DNA of 64,000 bases. Source: Archivesica marissinica (Eukaryota > Mollusca > Bivalvia > Venerida > Vesicomyidae). Shown here piece after piece: positions 28,101 through 41,240 of the stretch. Numbering within the stretch: the first letter of the stretch is position 1; each line of letters begins with the position of its first letter. The DNA lies in the NCBI GenBank assembly GCA_014843695.1, contig CM026390.1:2563213-2627212 (forward strand), written 5' to 3'. The notes below the pieces were generated by a model. That model searched no databases, was not told the origin of the DNA, and was given only the letters and a program-made list of their open reading frames with translations. A program made the position numbers and the translations under genes.

Positions 28101-28563
28101 CCTTATTACAGCCTTGTCACCCTATACAGTGTCATCACCAGCCTTATTACAGCCTTGCCACCCCATACAGTGTCTTCATCAGCCTTATTACAGCCTTGTC
28201 ACCCATACAGTGTCTTCACCAGCCTTATTACAGCCGTGTCACCCATACAGTGTCTTCACCAGCCTTATTACAGCCGTGTCACCTCATACAGTGTCTTCAC
28301 CAGCCTTAGTACAGCCTTGTCACCCCATACAGTGTCTTCACCAGCCTTATTACAGCCTTGCCACCCCATACAGTTTCTTCACCAGCCTTATTACAACCTT
28401 GTCACCCCATACAGTGTCGTCACCAGCCTTATTACAGCCGTGTCACCCCATACAGTGTCTTCACCAGCCTTATTACAGCATTGCCACCCCATACAGTGAC
28501 TTCACCAGCCTTGTCACCCCATACAGTGTTTTCACCAGCATTATTACAGCCTTGTCACCTCAT
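25190..28563. repeat. Tandem duplicated block of about 1.79 kb ending at the gap (array 1)
   Basis: Markers at 25602, 25929 and 26245 recur at 27389, 27716 and 28032, an offset of 1787 bp. The final bases before the gap (CACCTCAT ending at 28563) match 26777 at an offset of 1786. A few substitutions separate the copies, such as CACCCTCTAC near 26332 against CACCCTATAC near 28119. The second copy is therefore probably real rather than one read set placed twice. Confidence 0.82.
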
Positions 28564-29563
28564 NNNNNNNNNNNNNNNNNNNNNNNNNNNNNNNNNNNNN
28601 NNNNNNNNNNNNNNNNNNNNNNNNNNNNNNNNNNNNNNNNNNNNNNNNNNNNNNNNNNNNNNNNNNNNNNNNNNNNNNNNNNNNNNNNNNNNNNNNNNNN
28701 NNNNNNNNNNNNNNNNNNNNNNNNNNNNNNNNNNNNNNNNNNNNNNNNNNNNNNNNNNNNNNNNNNNNNNNNNNNNNNNNNNNNNNNNNNNNNNNNNNNN
28801 NNNNNNNNNNNNNNNNNNNNNNNNNNNNNNNNNNNNNNNNNNNNNNNNNNNNNNNNNNNNNNNNNNNNNNNNNNNNNNNNNNNNNNNNNNNNNNNNNNNN
28901 NNNNNNNNNNNNNNNNNNNNNNNNNNNNNNNNNNNNNNNNNNNNNNNNNNNNNNNNNNNNNNNNNNNNNNNNNNNNNNNNNNNNNNNNNNNNNNNNNNNN
29001 NNNNNNNNNNNNNNNNNNNNNNNNNNNNNNNNNNNNNNNNNNNNNNNNNNNNNNNNNNNNNNNNNNNNNNNNNNNNNNNNNNNNNNNNNNNNNNNNNNNN
29101 NNNNNNNNNNNNNNNNNNNNNNNNNNNNNNNNNNNNNNNNNNNNNNNNNNNNNNNNNNNNNNNNNNNNNNNNNNNNNNNNNNNNNNNNNNNNNNNNNNNN
29201 NNNNNNNNNNNNNNNNNNNNNNNNNNNNNNNNNNNNNNNNNNNNNNNNNNNNNNNNNNNNNNNNNNNNNNNNNNNNNNNNNNNNNNNNNNNNNNNNNNNN
29301 NNNNNNNNNNNNNNNNNNNNNNNNNNNNNNNNNNNNNNNNNNNNNNNNNNNNNNNNNNNNNNNNNNNNNNNNNNNNNNNNNNNNNNNNNNNNNNNNNNNN
29401 NNNNNNNNNNNNNNNNNNNNNNNNNNNNNNNNNNNNNNNNNNNNNNNNNNNNNNNNNNNNNNNNNNNNNNNNNNNNNNNNNNNNNNNNNNNNNNNNNNNN
29501 NNNNNNNNNNNNNNNNNNNNNNNNNNNNNNNNNNNNNNNNNNNNNNNNNNNNNNNNNNNNNNN
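28564..29563. other. Assembly gap of exactly 1000 N
   Basis: The N run is exactly 1000 bases. The left flank is 41-bp array and the right flank is 31-bp array, so the junction is not sequenced. The round number suggests a placeholder of unknown true size. Both arrays may be longer than shown, and other DNA may lie between them. Confidence 0.98.
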
Positions 29564-30359
29564 ACTTCACGTACTACATGTATATACAACGATTACTTCA
29601 CGTACTACATGTATATACAACGATTACTTCACGTACTACATGTATATACAACGATTACTTCACGTACTACATGTATATACAACGTTGCGTCACGTACTAC
29701 ATGTATATACAACGTTTACTTCATGTACTACATGTATATACAACGATTACTTCACGTACTACATGTATATACAAGCCGATTACTTCACGTACTACATGTA
29801 TATACAATGATTACTTCACGTACTACATGTATATACAATGATTACTTCACGTACTACATGTATATACAACGATTACTTCACGTACTATATGTATATACAA
29901 CGATTACTTCACGTACTGCATGTATATACAACGATTACTTCACGTACTGCTTGTATATACACGCCGATTACTTCACGTACTACATGTATATACAACGATT
30001 ACTTCGCGTACTGCATGTATATACAACGATTACTTCACGTACTACATGTATATACAACGATTACTTCATGTAGTACATGTATATACAACGATTACTTCAC
30101 GTACTACATGTATATACAACGATTACTTCATGTACTACATGTATATACAACGATTACTTCACGTACTACATGTATATACATGCCGATTACTTCACGTACT
30201 GCATGTATATACAACGATTACTTCATGTACTACATGTATATACAACGATTACCTCACGTACTACATGTATATACAACGATTACTTCATGTACTACATGTA
30301 TATACAACGATTATTTCACGTACTACATGTATATACAACGATTACTTCACATACTACAT

Positions 30360-30750
30360 GTATATACAACGATTACTTCACGTACTACATGTATATACAA
30401 CGATTACTTCACGTACTACATGTATATACAACGATTACTTCACGTACTACATGTATATACAACGATTACTTCACGTACTACATGTATATACAACGATTAC
30501 TTCACGTACTACATGTATATACAACGATTACTTCACGTACTACATGTATATACAACGATTACTTCACGTACTACATGTATATACAACGATTACTTCACGT
30601 ACTACATGTATATACAACGATTACTTCACGTACTACATGTATATACAACGATTACTTCACGTACTACATGTATATACAACGATTACTTCACGTACTACAT
30701 GTATATACAACGATTACTTCACGTACTACATGTATATACAACGATTACTT
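30360..30750. repeat. Homogeneous run of 31-bp units
   Basis: About twelve consecutive units appear identical between the CACATAC variant near 30347 and the CTGCATG variant near 30757. This is the least varied part of array 2. It contains no 33-bp forms, unlike the DNA from about 31.2 kb onward, where 31- and 33-bp forms are mixed. Confidence 0.75.
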
Positions 30751-33099
30751 CACGTACTGCATGTATATACAACGATTACTTCACGTACTACATGTATATA
30801 CAACGATTACTTCACGTACTACATGTATATACAACGATTACTTCACGTACTACATGTATATACAACGATTACTTCACGTACTACATGTATATACAACGAT
30901 TACTTCACGTACTACATGTATATACAACGATTACTTCACGTACTACATGTATATACAACGATTACTTCACGTACTACATGTATATACAACGATTACTTCA
31001 CGTACTGCATGTATATACAACGATTACCTCACGTACTACATGTATATACAACGATTACTTCACGTACTACATGTATATACAACGATTACTTCACGTACTA
31101 CATGTATATACAACGATTACTTCATGTTCTACATGTATATACAACGATTACTTCACGTACTACATGTATATACAACGATTACTTCACACGAACTACATGT
31201 ATATACAACGATTACTTCACGTACTACATGTATATACAAGCCGATTACTTCACGTACTACATGTATATATACGCCGATTACTTCACGTACTGCATGTATA
31301 TACAACGATTACTTCATGTCCTACATGTATATACAACGATTACTTCACGTACTACATGTATATACAACGATTACTTCATGTACTACATGTATATACAACG
31401 ATTACTTCACGTACTGCATGTATATACAACGATTACTTCACGTACTGCATGTATATACAACGATTACTTCATGTACTACATGTATATACAACGATTACTT
31501 CACGTACTGCATGTATATACAAGCCGATTACTTCACGTACTACATGTATATACACCGATTACTTCACGTACTACATGTATATACAAGCCGATTACTTCAC
31601 GTACTACATGTATATACAAGCCGATTACTTCACGTACTACATGTATATACACGCCGATTACTTCACGTACTGCATGTATATACAACGATTACTTCATGTA
31701 CTACATGTATATACAACGATTACTTCACGTACTGCATGTATATACAACGATTACTTCACGTACTACATGTATATACAACGATTACTTCACGTACTGCATG
31801 TATATACAACGATTACTTCACGTACTACATGTATATACAAGCCGATTACTTCACGTACTACATGTATATACAACGATTACTTCACGTACTGCATGTATAT
31901 ACAAGCCGATTACTTCACGTACTACATGTATATACAAGCCGATTACTTCACGTACTACATGTATATACAATGATTACTTCACGTACTGTATGTATATACA
32001 ACGATTACTTCATGTACTACATGTATATACAACCGATTACTTCACGTACTACATGTATATACAAGCCGATTACTTCACGTACTGCATGTATATACAACGA
32101 TTACTTCATGTACTACATGTATATACAAGCCGATTACTTCACGTACTACATGTATATACAACGATTACTTCACGTACTACATGTATATACAACGATTACT
32201 TCACGTACTACATGTATATACAACGATTACTTCACGTACTACATGTATATACAACGATTACTTCACGTACTGCATGTATATACAACGATTACTTCACGTA
32301 CTACATGTATATACAACGATTACTTCACGTACTAATGTATATACAATGATTACTTCACGTACTGCATGTATATACAACGATTACTTCATGTACTACATGT
32401 ATATACAACCGATTACTTCACGTACTACATGTATATACAACGATTACTTCACGTAATACATGTATATACAACGATTACTTCACGTACTACATGTATATAC
32501 AACGATTACTTCACGTACTACATGTATATACAACGTTTACTTCACGTACTACATGTATATACAACGATTACTTCACGTACTACATGTATATACAAGCCGA
32601 TTACTTCACGTACTACATGTATATACAACGATTACTTCACGTACTACATGTATATACAACGATTACTTCACGTACTACATGTATATACAACGATTACTTC
32701 ATGTACTACATGTATATACAACGATTACTTCACGTACTACATGTATATACAACGATTACTTCACGTACTACATGTATATACAACGATTACTTCACGTACT
32801 ACATGTATATACAACGATTACTTCACGTACTACATGTATATACAACGATTACTTCACGTACTACATGTATATACAACGATTACTTCACGTACTACATGTA
32901 TATACAACGATTACTTCACGTACTACATGTATATACAAGCCGATTACTTCACGTACTACATGTATATACAACGATTACTTCACGTACTGCATGTATATAC
33001 AACGATTACTTCACGTACTACATGTATATACAACGATTACTTCACGTACTACATGTATATACAACGATTACTTCACGTACTACATGTATATACAACCGA

Positions 33100-34990
33100 T
33101 TACTTCACGTACTACATGTATATACAAGCCGATTACTTCACGTACTACATGTATATACAACGATTACTTCACGTACTACATGTATATACAACGATTACTT
33201 CACGTACTACATGTATATACAACGATTACTTCACGTACTACATGTATATACAAGCCGATTACTTCACGTACTACATGTATATACAACGATTACTTCACGT
33301 ACTGCATGTATATTACAACGATTACTTCATGTACTACATGTATATACAACGATTACTTCACGTACTGCATGTATATACAACGATTACTGCATGTACTACA
33401 TGTATATACAAGCCGATTACTTCACGTACTACATGTATATACAAGCCGATAACTTCACGTAATACATGTATATACAACGATTACTTCACGTACTACATGT
33501 ATATACAACGATTACTTCACGTACTACATGTATATACAACGATTACTTCACGTACTACATGTATATACAAGCCGATTACTTCACGTACTACATGTATATA
33601 CAAGCCGATTACTTCACGTACTACATGTATATACAACGATTACTTCACGTACTGCATGTATATACAACGATTACTTCACGTACTACATGTATATACAAGC
33701 CGATTACTTCACGTACTAAATGTATATTCAATGATTACTTCACGTACTGCATGTATATACAACGATTACTTCATGTACTACATGTATATACAAGCCGATT
33801 ACTTCACGTACTACATGTATATACAAGCCGATTACTTCACGTAATACATGTATATACAACGATTACTTCACGTACTACATGTATATACAACGATTACTTC
33901 ACGTACTACATGTATATACAACGTTTACTTCACGTACTACATGTATATACAACGATTACTTCACGTACTACATGTATATACAACCGATTACTTCACGTAC
34001 TACATGTATATACAACGATTACTTCACGTACTGCATGTATATACAACGATTACTTCACGTACTACATGTATATACAACGATTACTTCATGTACTACATGT
34101 ATATACAACGATTACTTCACGTACTGCATGTATATACAACGATTACTTCATGTACTACATGTATATACAAGCCGATTACTTCACGTACTACATGTATATA
34201 CAAGCCGATTACTTCACGTAATACATGTATATACAACGATTACTTCACGTAATACATGTATATACAACGATTACTTCACGTACTACATGTATATACAAGC
34301 CGATTACTTCACGTACTACATGTATATACAAGCCGATTACTTCACGTACTACATGTATATACAACGATTACTTCACGTACTACATGTATATACAACGTTT
34401 ACTTCACGTACTACATGTATATACAACGATTACTTCATGTACTACATGTATATACAACGATTACTTCACGTACTACATGTATATACAAGCCGATTACTTC
34501 ACGTACTACATGTATATAGAAGCCGATTACTTCACGTACTACATGTATATACAAGCCGATTACTTCACGTACTACATGTATATACAACGATTACTTCACG
34601 TACTACATGTATATACAACGATTACTTCACGTACTACATGTATATACAAGCCGATTACTTCACGTACTACATGTATATACAACGATTACTTCACGTACTG
34701 CATGTATATTACAACGATTACTTCATGTACTACATGTATATACAACGATTACTTCACGTACTGCATGTATATACAACGATTACTGCATGTACTACATGTA
34801 TATACAAGCCGATTACTTCACGTACTACATGTATATACAAGCCGATAACTTCACGTAATACATGTATATACAACGATTACTTCACGTACTACATGTATAT
34901 ACAACGATTACTTCACGTACTACATGTATATACAACGATTACTTCACGTACTACATGTATATACAAGCCGATTACTTCACGTACTACATG
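33100..34990. repeat. Tandem duplicated block, period 1396 bp (array 2)
   Basis: A rare single-base insertion (TATTACAACG) at 33311 recurs at 34707. A rare GATAACTTC variant with AACTTC at 33451 recurs at 34847. Both pairs are 1396 bp apart. The unusual GATTACTGCATG unit follows in each copy (near 33385 and 34781). Confidence 0.85.
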
Positions 34991-36195
34991 TATATACAAG
35001 CCGATTACTTCACGTACTACATGTATATACAACGATTACTTCACGTACTGCATGTATATACAACGATTACTTCATGTACTACATGTATATACAAGCCGAT
35101 TACTTCACGTACTACATGTATATACAACGATTACTTCACGTACTACATGTATATACAACGATTACTTCACGTACTACATGTATATACAACGATTACTTCA
35201 TGTACTACATGTATATACAACGATTACTTCACGTACTGCATGTATATACAACGATTACTTCACGTACTGCATGTATATACAACGATTACTTCATGTACTA
35301 CATGTATATACAACGATTACTTCACGTACTGCATGTATATACAAGCCGATTACTTCACGTACTACATGTATATACACCGATTACTTCACGTACTACATGT
35401 ATATACAAGCCGATTACTTCACGTACTACATGTATATACAAGCCGATTACTTCACGTACTACATGTATATACACGCCGATTACTTCACGTACTGCATGTA
35501 TATACAACGATTACTTCACGTACTGCATGTATATACAACGATTACTTCACGTACTACATGTATATACAACGATTACTTCACGTACTGCATGTATATACAA
35601 CGATTACTTCACGTACTACATGTATATACAAGCCGATTACTTCACGTACTACATGTATATACAACGATTACTTCACATACTGCATGTATATACAAGCCGA
35701 TTACTTCACGTACTACATGTATATACAAGCCGATTACTTCACGTACTACATGTATATACAATGATTACTTCACGTACTGCATGTATATACAACGATTACT
35801 TCATGTACTACATGTATATACAAGCCGATTACTTCACGTACTACATGTATATACAAGCCGATTACTTCACGTAATACATGTATATACAACGATTACTTCA
35901 CGTACTACATGTATATACAACGATTACTTCACGTACTACATGTATATACAAGCCGATTACTTCACGTACTACATGTATATACAACGATTACTTCACGTAC
36001 TACATGTATATACAACGATTACTTCACGTACTACATGTATATACAAGCCGATTACTTCACGTACTACATGTATATACAATGATTACTTCACGTACTGCAT
36101 GTATATACAACGATTACTTCATGTACTACATGTATATACAAGCCGATTACTTCACGTACTACATGTATATACAAGCCGATTACTTCACGTAATAC

Positions 36196-39100
36196 ATGTA
36201 TATACAACGATTACTTCACGTACTACATGTATATACAACGATTACTTCACGTACTACATGTATATACAACGTTTACTTCACGTACTACATGTATATACAA
36301 CGATTACTTCACGTACTACATGTATATACAAGCCGATTACTTCACGTACTACATGTATATACAACGATTACTTCACGTACTGCATGTATATACAACGATT
36401 ACTTCACGTACTACATGTATATACAACGATTACTTCATGTACTACATGTATATACAACGATTACTTCACGTACTGCATGTATATACAACGATTACTTCAT
36501 GTACTACATGTATATACAAGCCGATTACTTCACGTACTACATGTATATACAAGCCGATTACTTCACGTAATACATGTATATACAACGATTACTTCACGTA
36601 CTACATGTATATACAACGATTACTTCACGTACTACATGTATATACAAGCCGATTACTTCACGTACTACATGTATATACAACGATTACTTCACGTACTACA
36701 TGTATATACAACGATTACTTCACGTACTGCATGTATATACAACGATTACTTCACGTACTACATGTATATACAAGCCGATTACTTCACGTACTACATGTAT
36801 ATACAAGCCGATTACTTCACGTACTACATGTATATACAACGATTACTTCACGTACTACATGTATATACAAGCCGATTACTTCACTTACTATATATATATA
36901 CAACGATTACTTCATGTACTACATGTATATACAACGATTACTTCACGTACTACATGTATATACAACGATTACTTCACGTACTACATGTATATACACCGAT
37001 TACTTCACGTACTACATGTATATACAACGATTACTTCATGTACTACATGTATATACAAGCCGATTACTTCACGTACTATATGTATATACAAGCCGATTAC
37101 TTCACGTACTACATGTATATACAACGATTACTTCACGTACTACATGTATATACAACGATTACTTCACGTACTACATGTGTATACAACGATTACTTCACGT
37201 ACTACATGTATATACAAGCCGATTACTTCACGTACAACATGTATATACAACGATTACTTCACGTACTATATGTATATACAACGATTACTTCACGTACTAC
37301 ATGTATATACAACGATTACTTCACGTACTACATGTATATACAACGATTACTTCACGTACTACATGTATATACAAGCCGATTACTTCACGTACTACATGTA
37401 TATACAAGCCGATTACTTCACGTACTACATGTATATACAACGATTACTTCACGTACTACATGTATATACAAGCCGATTACTTCATGCACTACATGTATAT
37501 ACAACGATTACCTCACGTACTACATGTATATACAAGCCGATCACTTCCCGTACTACATGTATATACAACGATTACTTCACGTACTACATGTATATACAAC
37601 GATTACTTCATGTACTACATGTATATACAACGATTACTTCACGTACTACATGTATATACAACGATTACTTCACGTACTACATGTATATACAACGATTACG
37701 TCACGTACTACATGTATATACAACGATTACGTCACGTACTACATGTATATACAAGCCGATTACTTCACGTACTACATGTATATACACGCCGATTACTTCA
37801 CGTACTGCATGTATATACAACGATTACTTCACGTACTGCATGTATATACAACGATTACTTCACGTACTACATGTATATACAACGATTACTTCACGTACTG
37901 CATGTATATACAACGATTACTTCACGTACTACATGTATATACAAGCCGATAACTTCACGTACTACATGTATATACAACGATTACTTCACATACTGCATGT
38001 ATATACAAGCCGATTACTTCACGTACTACATGTATATACAAGCCGATTACTTCACGTACTACATGTATATACAATGATTACTTCACGTACTGCATGTATA
38101 TACAACGATTACTTCATGTACTACATGTATATACAAGCCGATTACTTCACGTACTACATGTATATACAAGCCGATTACTTCACGTAATACATGTATATAC
38201 AACGATTACTTCACGTACTACATGTATATACAACGATTACTTCACGTACTACATGTATATACAACGTTTACTTCACGTACTACATGTATATACAACGATT
38301 ACTTCACGTACTACATGTATATACAACGATTACTTCACGTACTACATGTATATACAACGATTACTTCACGTACTACATGTATATACAACGATTACTTCAC
38401 GTACTACATGTATATACAAGCCGATTACTTCACGTACTACATGTATATACAATGATTACTTCACGTACTGCATGTATATACAACGATTACTTCATGTACT
38501 ACATGTATATACAAGCCGATTACTTCACGTACTACATGTATATACAAGCCGATTACTTCACGTAATATATGTATATACAACGATTACTTCACGTATTACA
38601 TGTATATACAACGATTACTTCACGTACTACATGTATATACAACGTTTACTTCACGTACTACATGTATATACAACGATTACTTCACGTACTACATGTATAT
38701 ACAAGCCGATTACTTCACGTACTACATGTATATACAACGATTACTTCACGTACTGCATGTATATACAACGATTACTTCACGTACTACATGTATATACAAC
38801 GATTACTTCATGTACTACATGTATATACAACGATTACTTCACGTACTGCATGTATATACAACGATTACTTCATGTACTACATGTATATACAAGCCGATTA
38901 CTTCACGTACTACATGTATATACAAGCCGATTACTTCACGTAATACATGTATATACAACGATTACTTCACGTACTACATGTATATACAACGATTACTTCA
39001 CGTACTACATGTATATACAAGCCGATTACTTCACGTACTACATGTATATACAACGATTACTTCACGTACTACATGTATATACAACGATTACTTCACGTAC

Positions 39101-39863
39101 TGCATGTATATACAACGATTACTTCACGTACTACATGTATATACAAGCCGATTACTTCACGTACTACATGTATATACAAGCCGATTACTTCACGTACTAC
39201 ATGTATATACAACGATTACTTCACGTACTACATGTATATACAAGCCGATTACTTCACTTACTATATATATATACAACGATTACTTCATGTACTACATGTA
39301 TATACAACGATTACTTCACGTACTACATGTATATACAACGATTACTTCACGTACTACATGTATATACACCGATTACTTCACGTACTACATGTATATACAA
39401 CGATTACTTCATGTACTACATGTATATACAAGCCGATTACTTCACGTACTATATGTATATACAAGCCGATTACTTCACGTACTACATGTGTATACAACGA
39501 TTACTTCACGTACTACATGTATATACAAGCCGATTACTTCACGTACAACATGTATATACAACGATTACTTCACGTACTATATGTATATACAACGATTACT
39601 TCACGTACTACATGTATATACAACGATTACTTCACGTAATACATGTATATACAACGATTACTTCACGTACTACATGTATATACAAGCCGATTACTTCACG
39701 TACTACATGTATATACAAGCCGATTACTTCACGTACTACATGTATATACAACGATTACTTCACGTACTACATGTATATACAAGCCGATTACTTCATGCAC
39801 TACATGTATATACAACGATTACTTCACGTACTACATGTATATACAAGCCGATCACTTCCCGTA
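36196..39863. repeat. Tandem duplicated block, period about 2373 bp (array 2)
   Basis: The rare TTCACTTACTATATATATA unit at 36880 recurs at 39253, exactly 2373 bp later. The ACACCGATT unit near 36994 recurs near 39367. Further right, CTACATGTGT at 37171 recurs at 39482, and TTCATGCACT at 37481 recurs at 39792. Both of those are 2311 bp apart, so the second copy has lost two units (62 bp) in between. Confidence 0.88.
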
Positions 39864-39999
39864 CTACATGTATATACAACGATTACTTCACGTACTACAT
39901 GTATATACAACGATTACTTCATGTACTACATGTATATACAACGATTACTTCACGTACTACATGTATATACAACGATTACTTCACGTACTACATGTATAT

Positions 40000-40190
40000 A
40001 CAACGATTACGTCACGTACTACATGTATATACAACGATTACGTCACGTACTACATGTATATACAACGATTACTTCACGTACTACATGTATATACAACGAT
40101 TACGTCACGTACTACATGTATATACAACGATTACGTCACGTACTACATGTATATACAACGATTACGTCACGTACTACATGTATATAGAAG
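40000..40190. repeat. Right-edge units with TTACGTCACG variant
   Basis: Five of the last units of array 2 (near 40007, 40038, 40100, 40131 and 40162) carry ACGTCACG where the consensus has ACTTCACG. The same change is otherwise seen near 37698 and 37729, and in a related GCGTCACG unit near the left edge at 29685. The array stops after ATATAGAAGCCGATTCG, a decayed last unit. Confidence 0.8.
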
Positions 40191-40260
40191 CCGATTCGTA
40201 GTTTTCCTTTTTGTTATGACCTTATTACATTTTAAGGATGTTCGACGTCAGTGTGTAAAC

Positions 40261-40520
40261 AGATGGATCTGTAGTCCAATGGTTAACACGTTGGACTGGT
40301 AATCCAGGGATCGCAGGTTCGATCCCCCGTCTGACCCTAATAAAATTAACCGTCTTTCAGATGGACTTTGAACCGAGGTCTCGTGTCGGTGCTTTACACC
40401 AAACGAGACTCTGGAATGAGTCGCTGTATCTCTCCACACATCTAAAATGACTAATCTCTTCAGGAGGCGTCGCTCATATGGGCAACTGGTAGCGACGATA
40501 AATAAACGTAAAACACACAC
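40261..40520 (+). mobile_element. tRNA-derived SINE, copy 1
   Basis: The head resembles a tRNA gene. There is an A box TAGTCCAATGG at 40272-40282 and a B box GGTTCGATCCC at 40317-40327. Between them is an anticodon-arm-like stretch, TTGGA CTGGTAA TCCAG, whose seven-base loop would read GGT (Thr). The acceptor and T stems pair poorly, so this is a SINE head and not a working tRNA. The body runs on through GTCTTTCAGATGG and GGTCTCGTGTCGGTGC to GCGACGATAAATAAACGTA. Its family identity is shown by related copies at 42601-42871 (minus strand) and 54852-55012. Relative to those it lacks the GTGCACGTAAAAGAACC part, so it is internally deleted. Confidence 0.82.
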
Positions 40521-41036
40521 TGTGTGTAGATCGCGGACTTCAATATAGCGTTGCTCCTTTCACACAGACGATGTACATGAATCATTGTGTTTGCTTTAGT
40601 GAGATGGTGGCTGTCAAGAATAATCATTGTGCTAATTAAAATGTTCCCTCAAAACAGTTTTTTTACAATAGGTAAACTCAAACATCTTCCTAAGCGTAAT
40701 TTAATTGAATAAATCATTGATTATGTAACGGTAATCGAGTCGCTGTTAATGACGTTTGCCAGCACTGTGTCAGTTTACTGGCCGATCGTCTCCAATTCCA
40801 CATTGGTGTAACGGGAAATAGATCCGTTTAACAGCATTAGTCTTGACGCACTTATTTTTACAATGTCGCGTTTGTTGCCGGTGTTGGAGTGTGGTAAATT
40901 AAGTATCCATTATTTATTACCACCAAAACCGCCTCTGGTGTCCGGCTTAATGTTGGGATATGTTGGGATATGTTTATTTCCGTTAATTTGGTGTCTGATA
41001 CGAGTAGTATAGAATCAGGGCAGCATCACTTGTATG
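40521..41036. other. Spacer with no recognised feature
   Basis: This is AT-rich non-repetitive DNA with no convincing open frame, splice pattern or RNA signature. A small direct repeat, ATGTTGGGATATGTTGGGAT, lies near 40951. It is probably intergenic. Confidence 0.6.
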
Positions 41037-41165
41037 GAAGTATTATTAGCGCAGTGGTTAGCGCGCTCGCTTCTCACCAATACAACTCGGGTTCGATCCA
41101 CGGATCGGGAAGTATGTGAGATGGTACGGTGGTCGCCAGATCGTGTTTCCCCCCCCCCCCCAGCA
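41037..41165 (+). mobile_element. Second tRNA-derived SINE type (Val-like head)
   Basis: An A box TAGCGCAGTGG at 41047-41057 and a B box GGGTTCGATCC at 41089-41099 are spaced as in a tRNA gene. The anticodon-arm region CGCTTCTCACC would place CAC (Val) in the loop, but the 3' side of the stem (AATACA) no longer pairs. A short body follows (GTATGTGAGATGGTACGG) and ends at a run of 13 C from 41149. The sequence differs from the 40261 SINE, so it is a separate family or a truncated copy. Confidence 0.65.
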
Positions 41166-41240
41166 ATTCACATCCCAAGAGTGACATGAAACCTGAATTT
41201 TGGCTATAAATAGTTCAATTGAAACACATTATATTTGCAT

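Larger units (their letters stand above)
1..28563. repeat. 41-bp tandem minisatellite array (array 1)
   Basis: The whole interval is head-to-tail copies of a 41-bp unit; 17400-17440 is a good reference copy, with core words CCTTATTACAG, CCTTGTCACCCC, ATACAGTG and TCTTCACCAG. A frequent 30-bp form lacks the 11-bp CCTTATTACAG part. Dividing by length gives roughly 700 units. Common variants are ATATAG for ATACAG, CACCTCAT for CACCCCAT, GCCACC for GTCACC, and CCATCC for CCAGCC. The array starts before the window and runs into an assembly gap. The unit has no stop codon in the three forward frames, so long open frames appear, but they drift through all frames and are broken by common variants such as CCTTAGTAC and CCTTAATAC. 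I see no gene here. Confidence 0.97.
29564..40190. repeat. 31-bp tandem minisatellite array (array 2)
   Basis: The interval holds about 335 head-to-tail copies of a 31-bp unit (reference copy 30369-30399; key words ACGATTACTTCACGTACTAC and ATGTATATACA). A 33-bp form with ACAAGCCGATT in place of ACAACGATT is common in the right two thirds. ACACCGATT and ACACGCCGATT forms also occur. Recurrent substitutions are CACG to CATG, CTACATG to CTGCATG, and CGTACTAC to CGTAATAC. The unit contains the 10-bp palindrome TGTATATACA and the overlapping palindrome TACATGTA. The unit has no forward-frame stop and is 31 bp long, so it gives open frames of over 1300 codons of period-31 peptide. The CGTAATAC variant puts stops in them, and I regard them as non-coding. 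Confidence 0.97.

Noticed and set aside
1..28563. A repetitive secreted or structural protein encoded by the 41-bp array
   Set aside because: All three forward frames are open to a similar degree, unit lengths of 41 and 30 shift the frame constantly, and CCTTAGTAC, CCTTAATAC and TATATAGC units bring stops. No start context, signal peptide or splice structure supports a gene.
26572..29841. Open frame of about 1089 codons spanning array 1, the gap and array 2
   Set aside because: It reads straight through 1000 N and joins two unrelated satellites. The peptide is just the 41-bp unit read in three rotating frames.
33879..37952. Open frame of about 1357 codons of period-31 peptide in array 2
   Set aside because: The unit has 31 trinucleotide positions and no forward stop, which happens by chance in roughly one unit in five. 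Stop-bearing variants such as CGTAATAC are common and spread by block duplication, so frame integrity does not seem to be selected.
29564..40190. Telomeric or known centromeric satellite
   Set aside because: No TTAGGG-type repeat or recognisable CENP-B box is present, and the unit does not match any satellite I know.
40261..40335. Functional tRNA-Thr gene
   Set aside because: A and B boxes and an anticodon-like arm are present, but the T and acceptor stems are badly mismatched and the sequence continues into a shared SINE body.
40248..40520. Minus-strand 90-codon open frame
   Set aside because: It lies antisense in the SINE copy, and the related SINE copies do not keep the frame.
41037..41110. 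Functional tRNA-Val gene
   Set aside because: The 3' side of the anticodon stem does not pair and there is no proper acceptor stem. A SINE head fits better.
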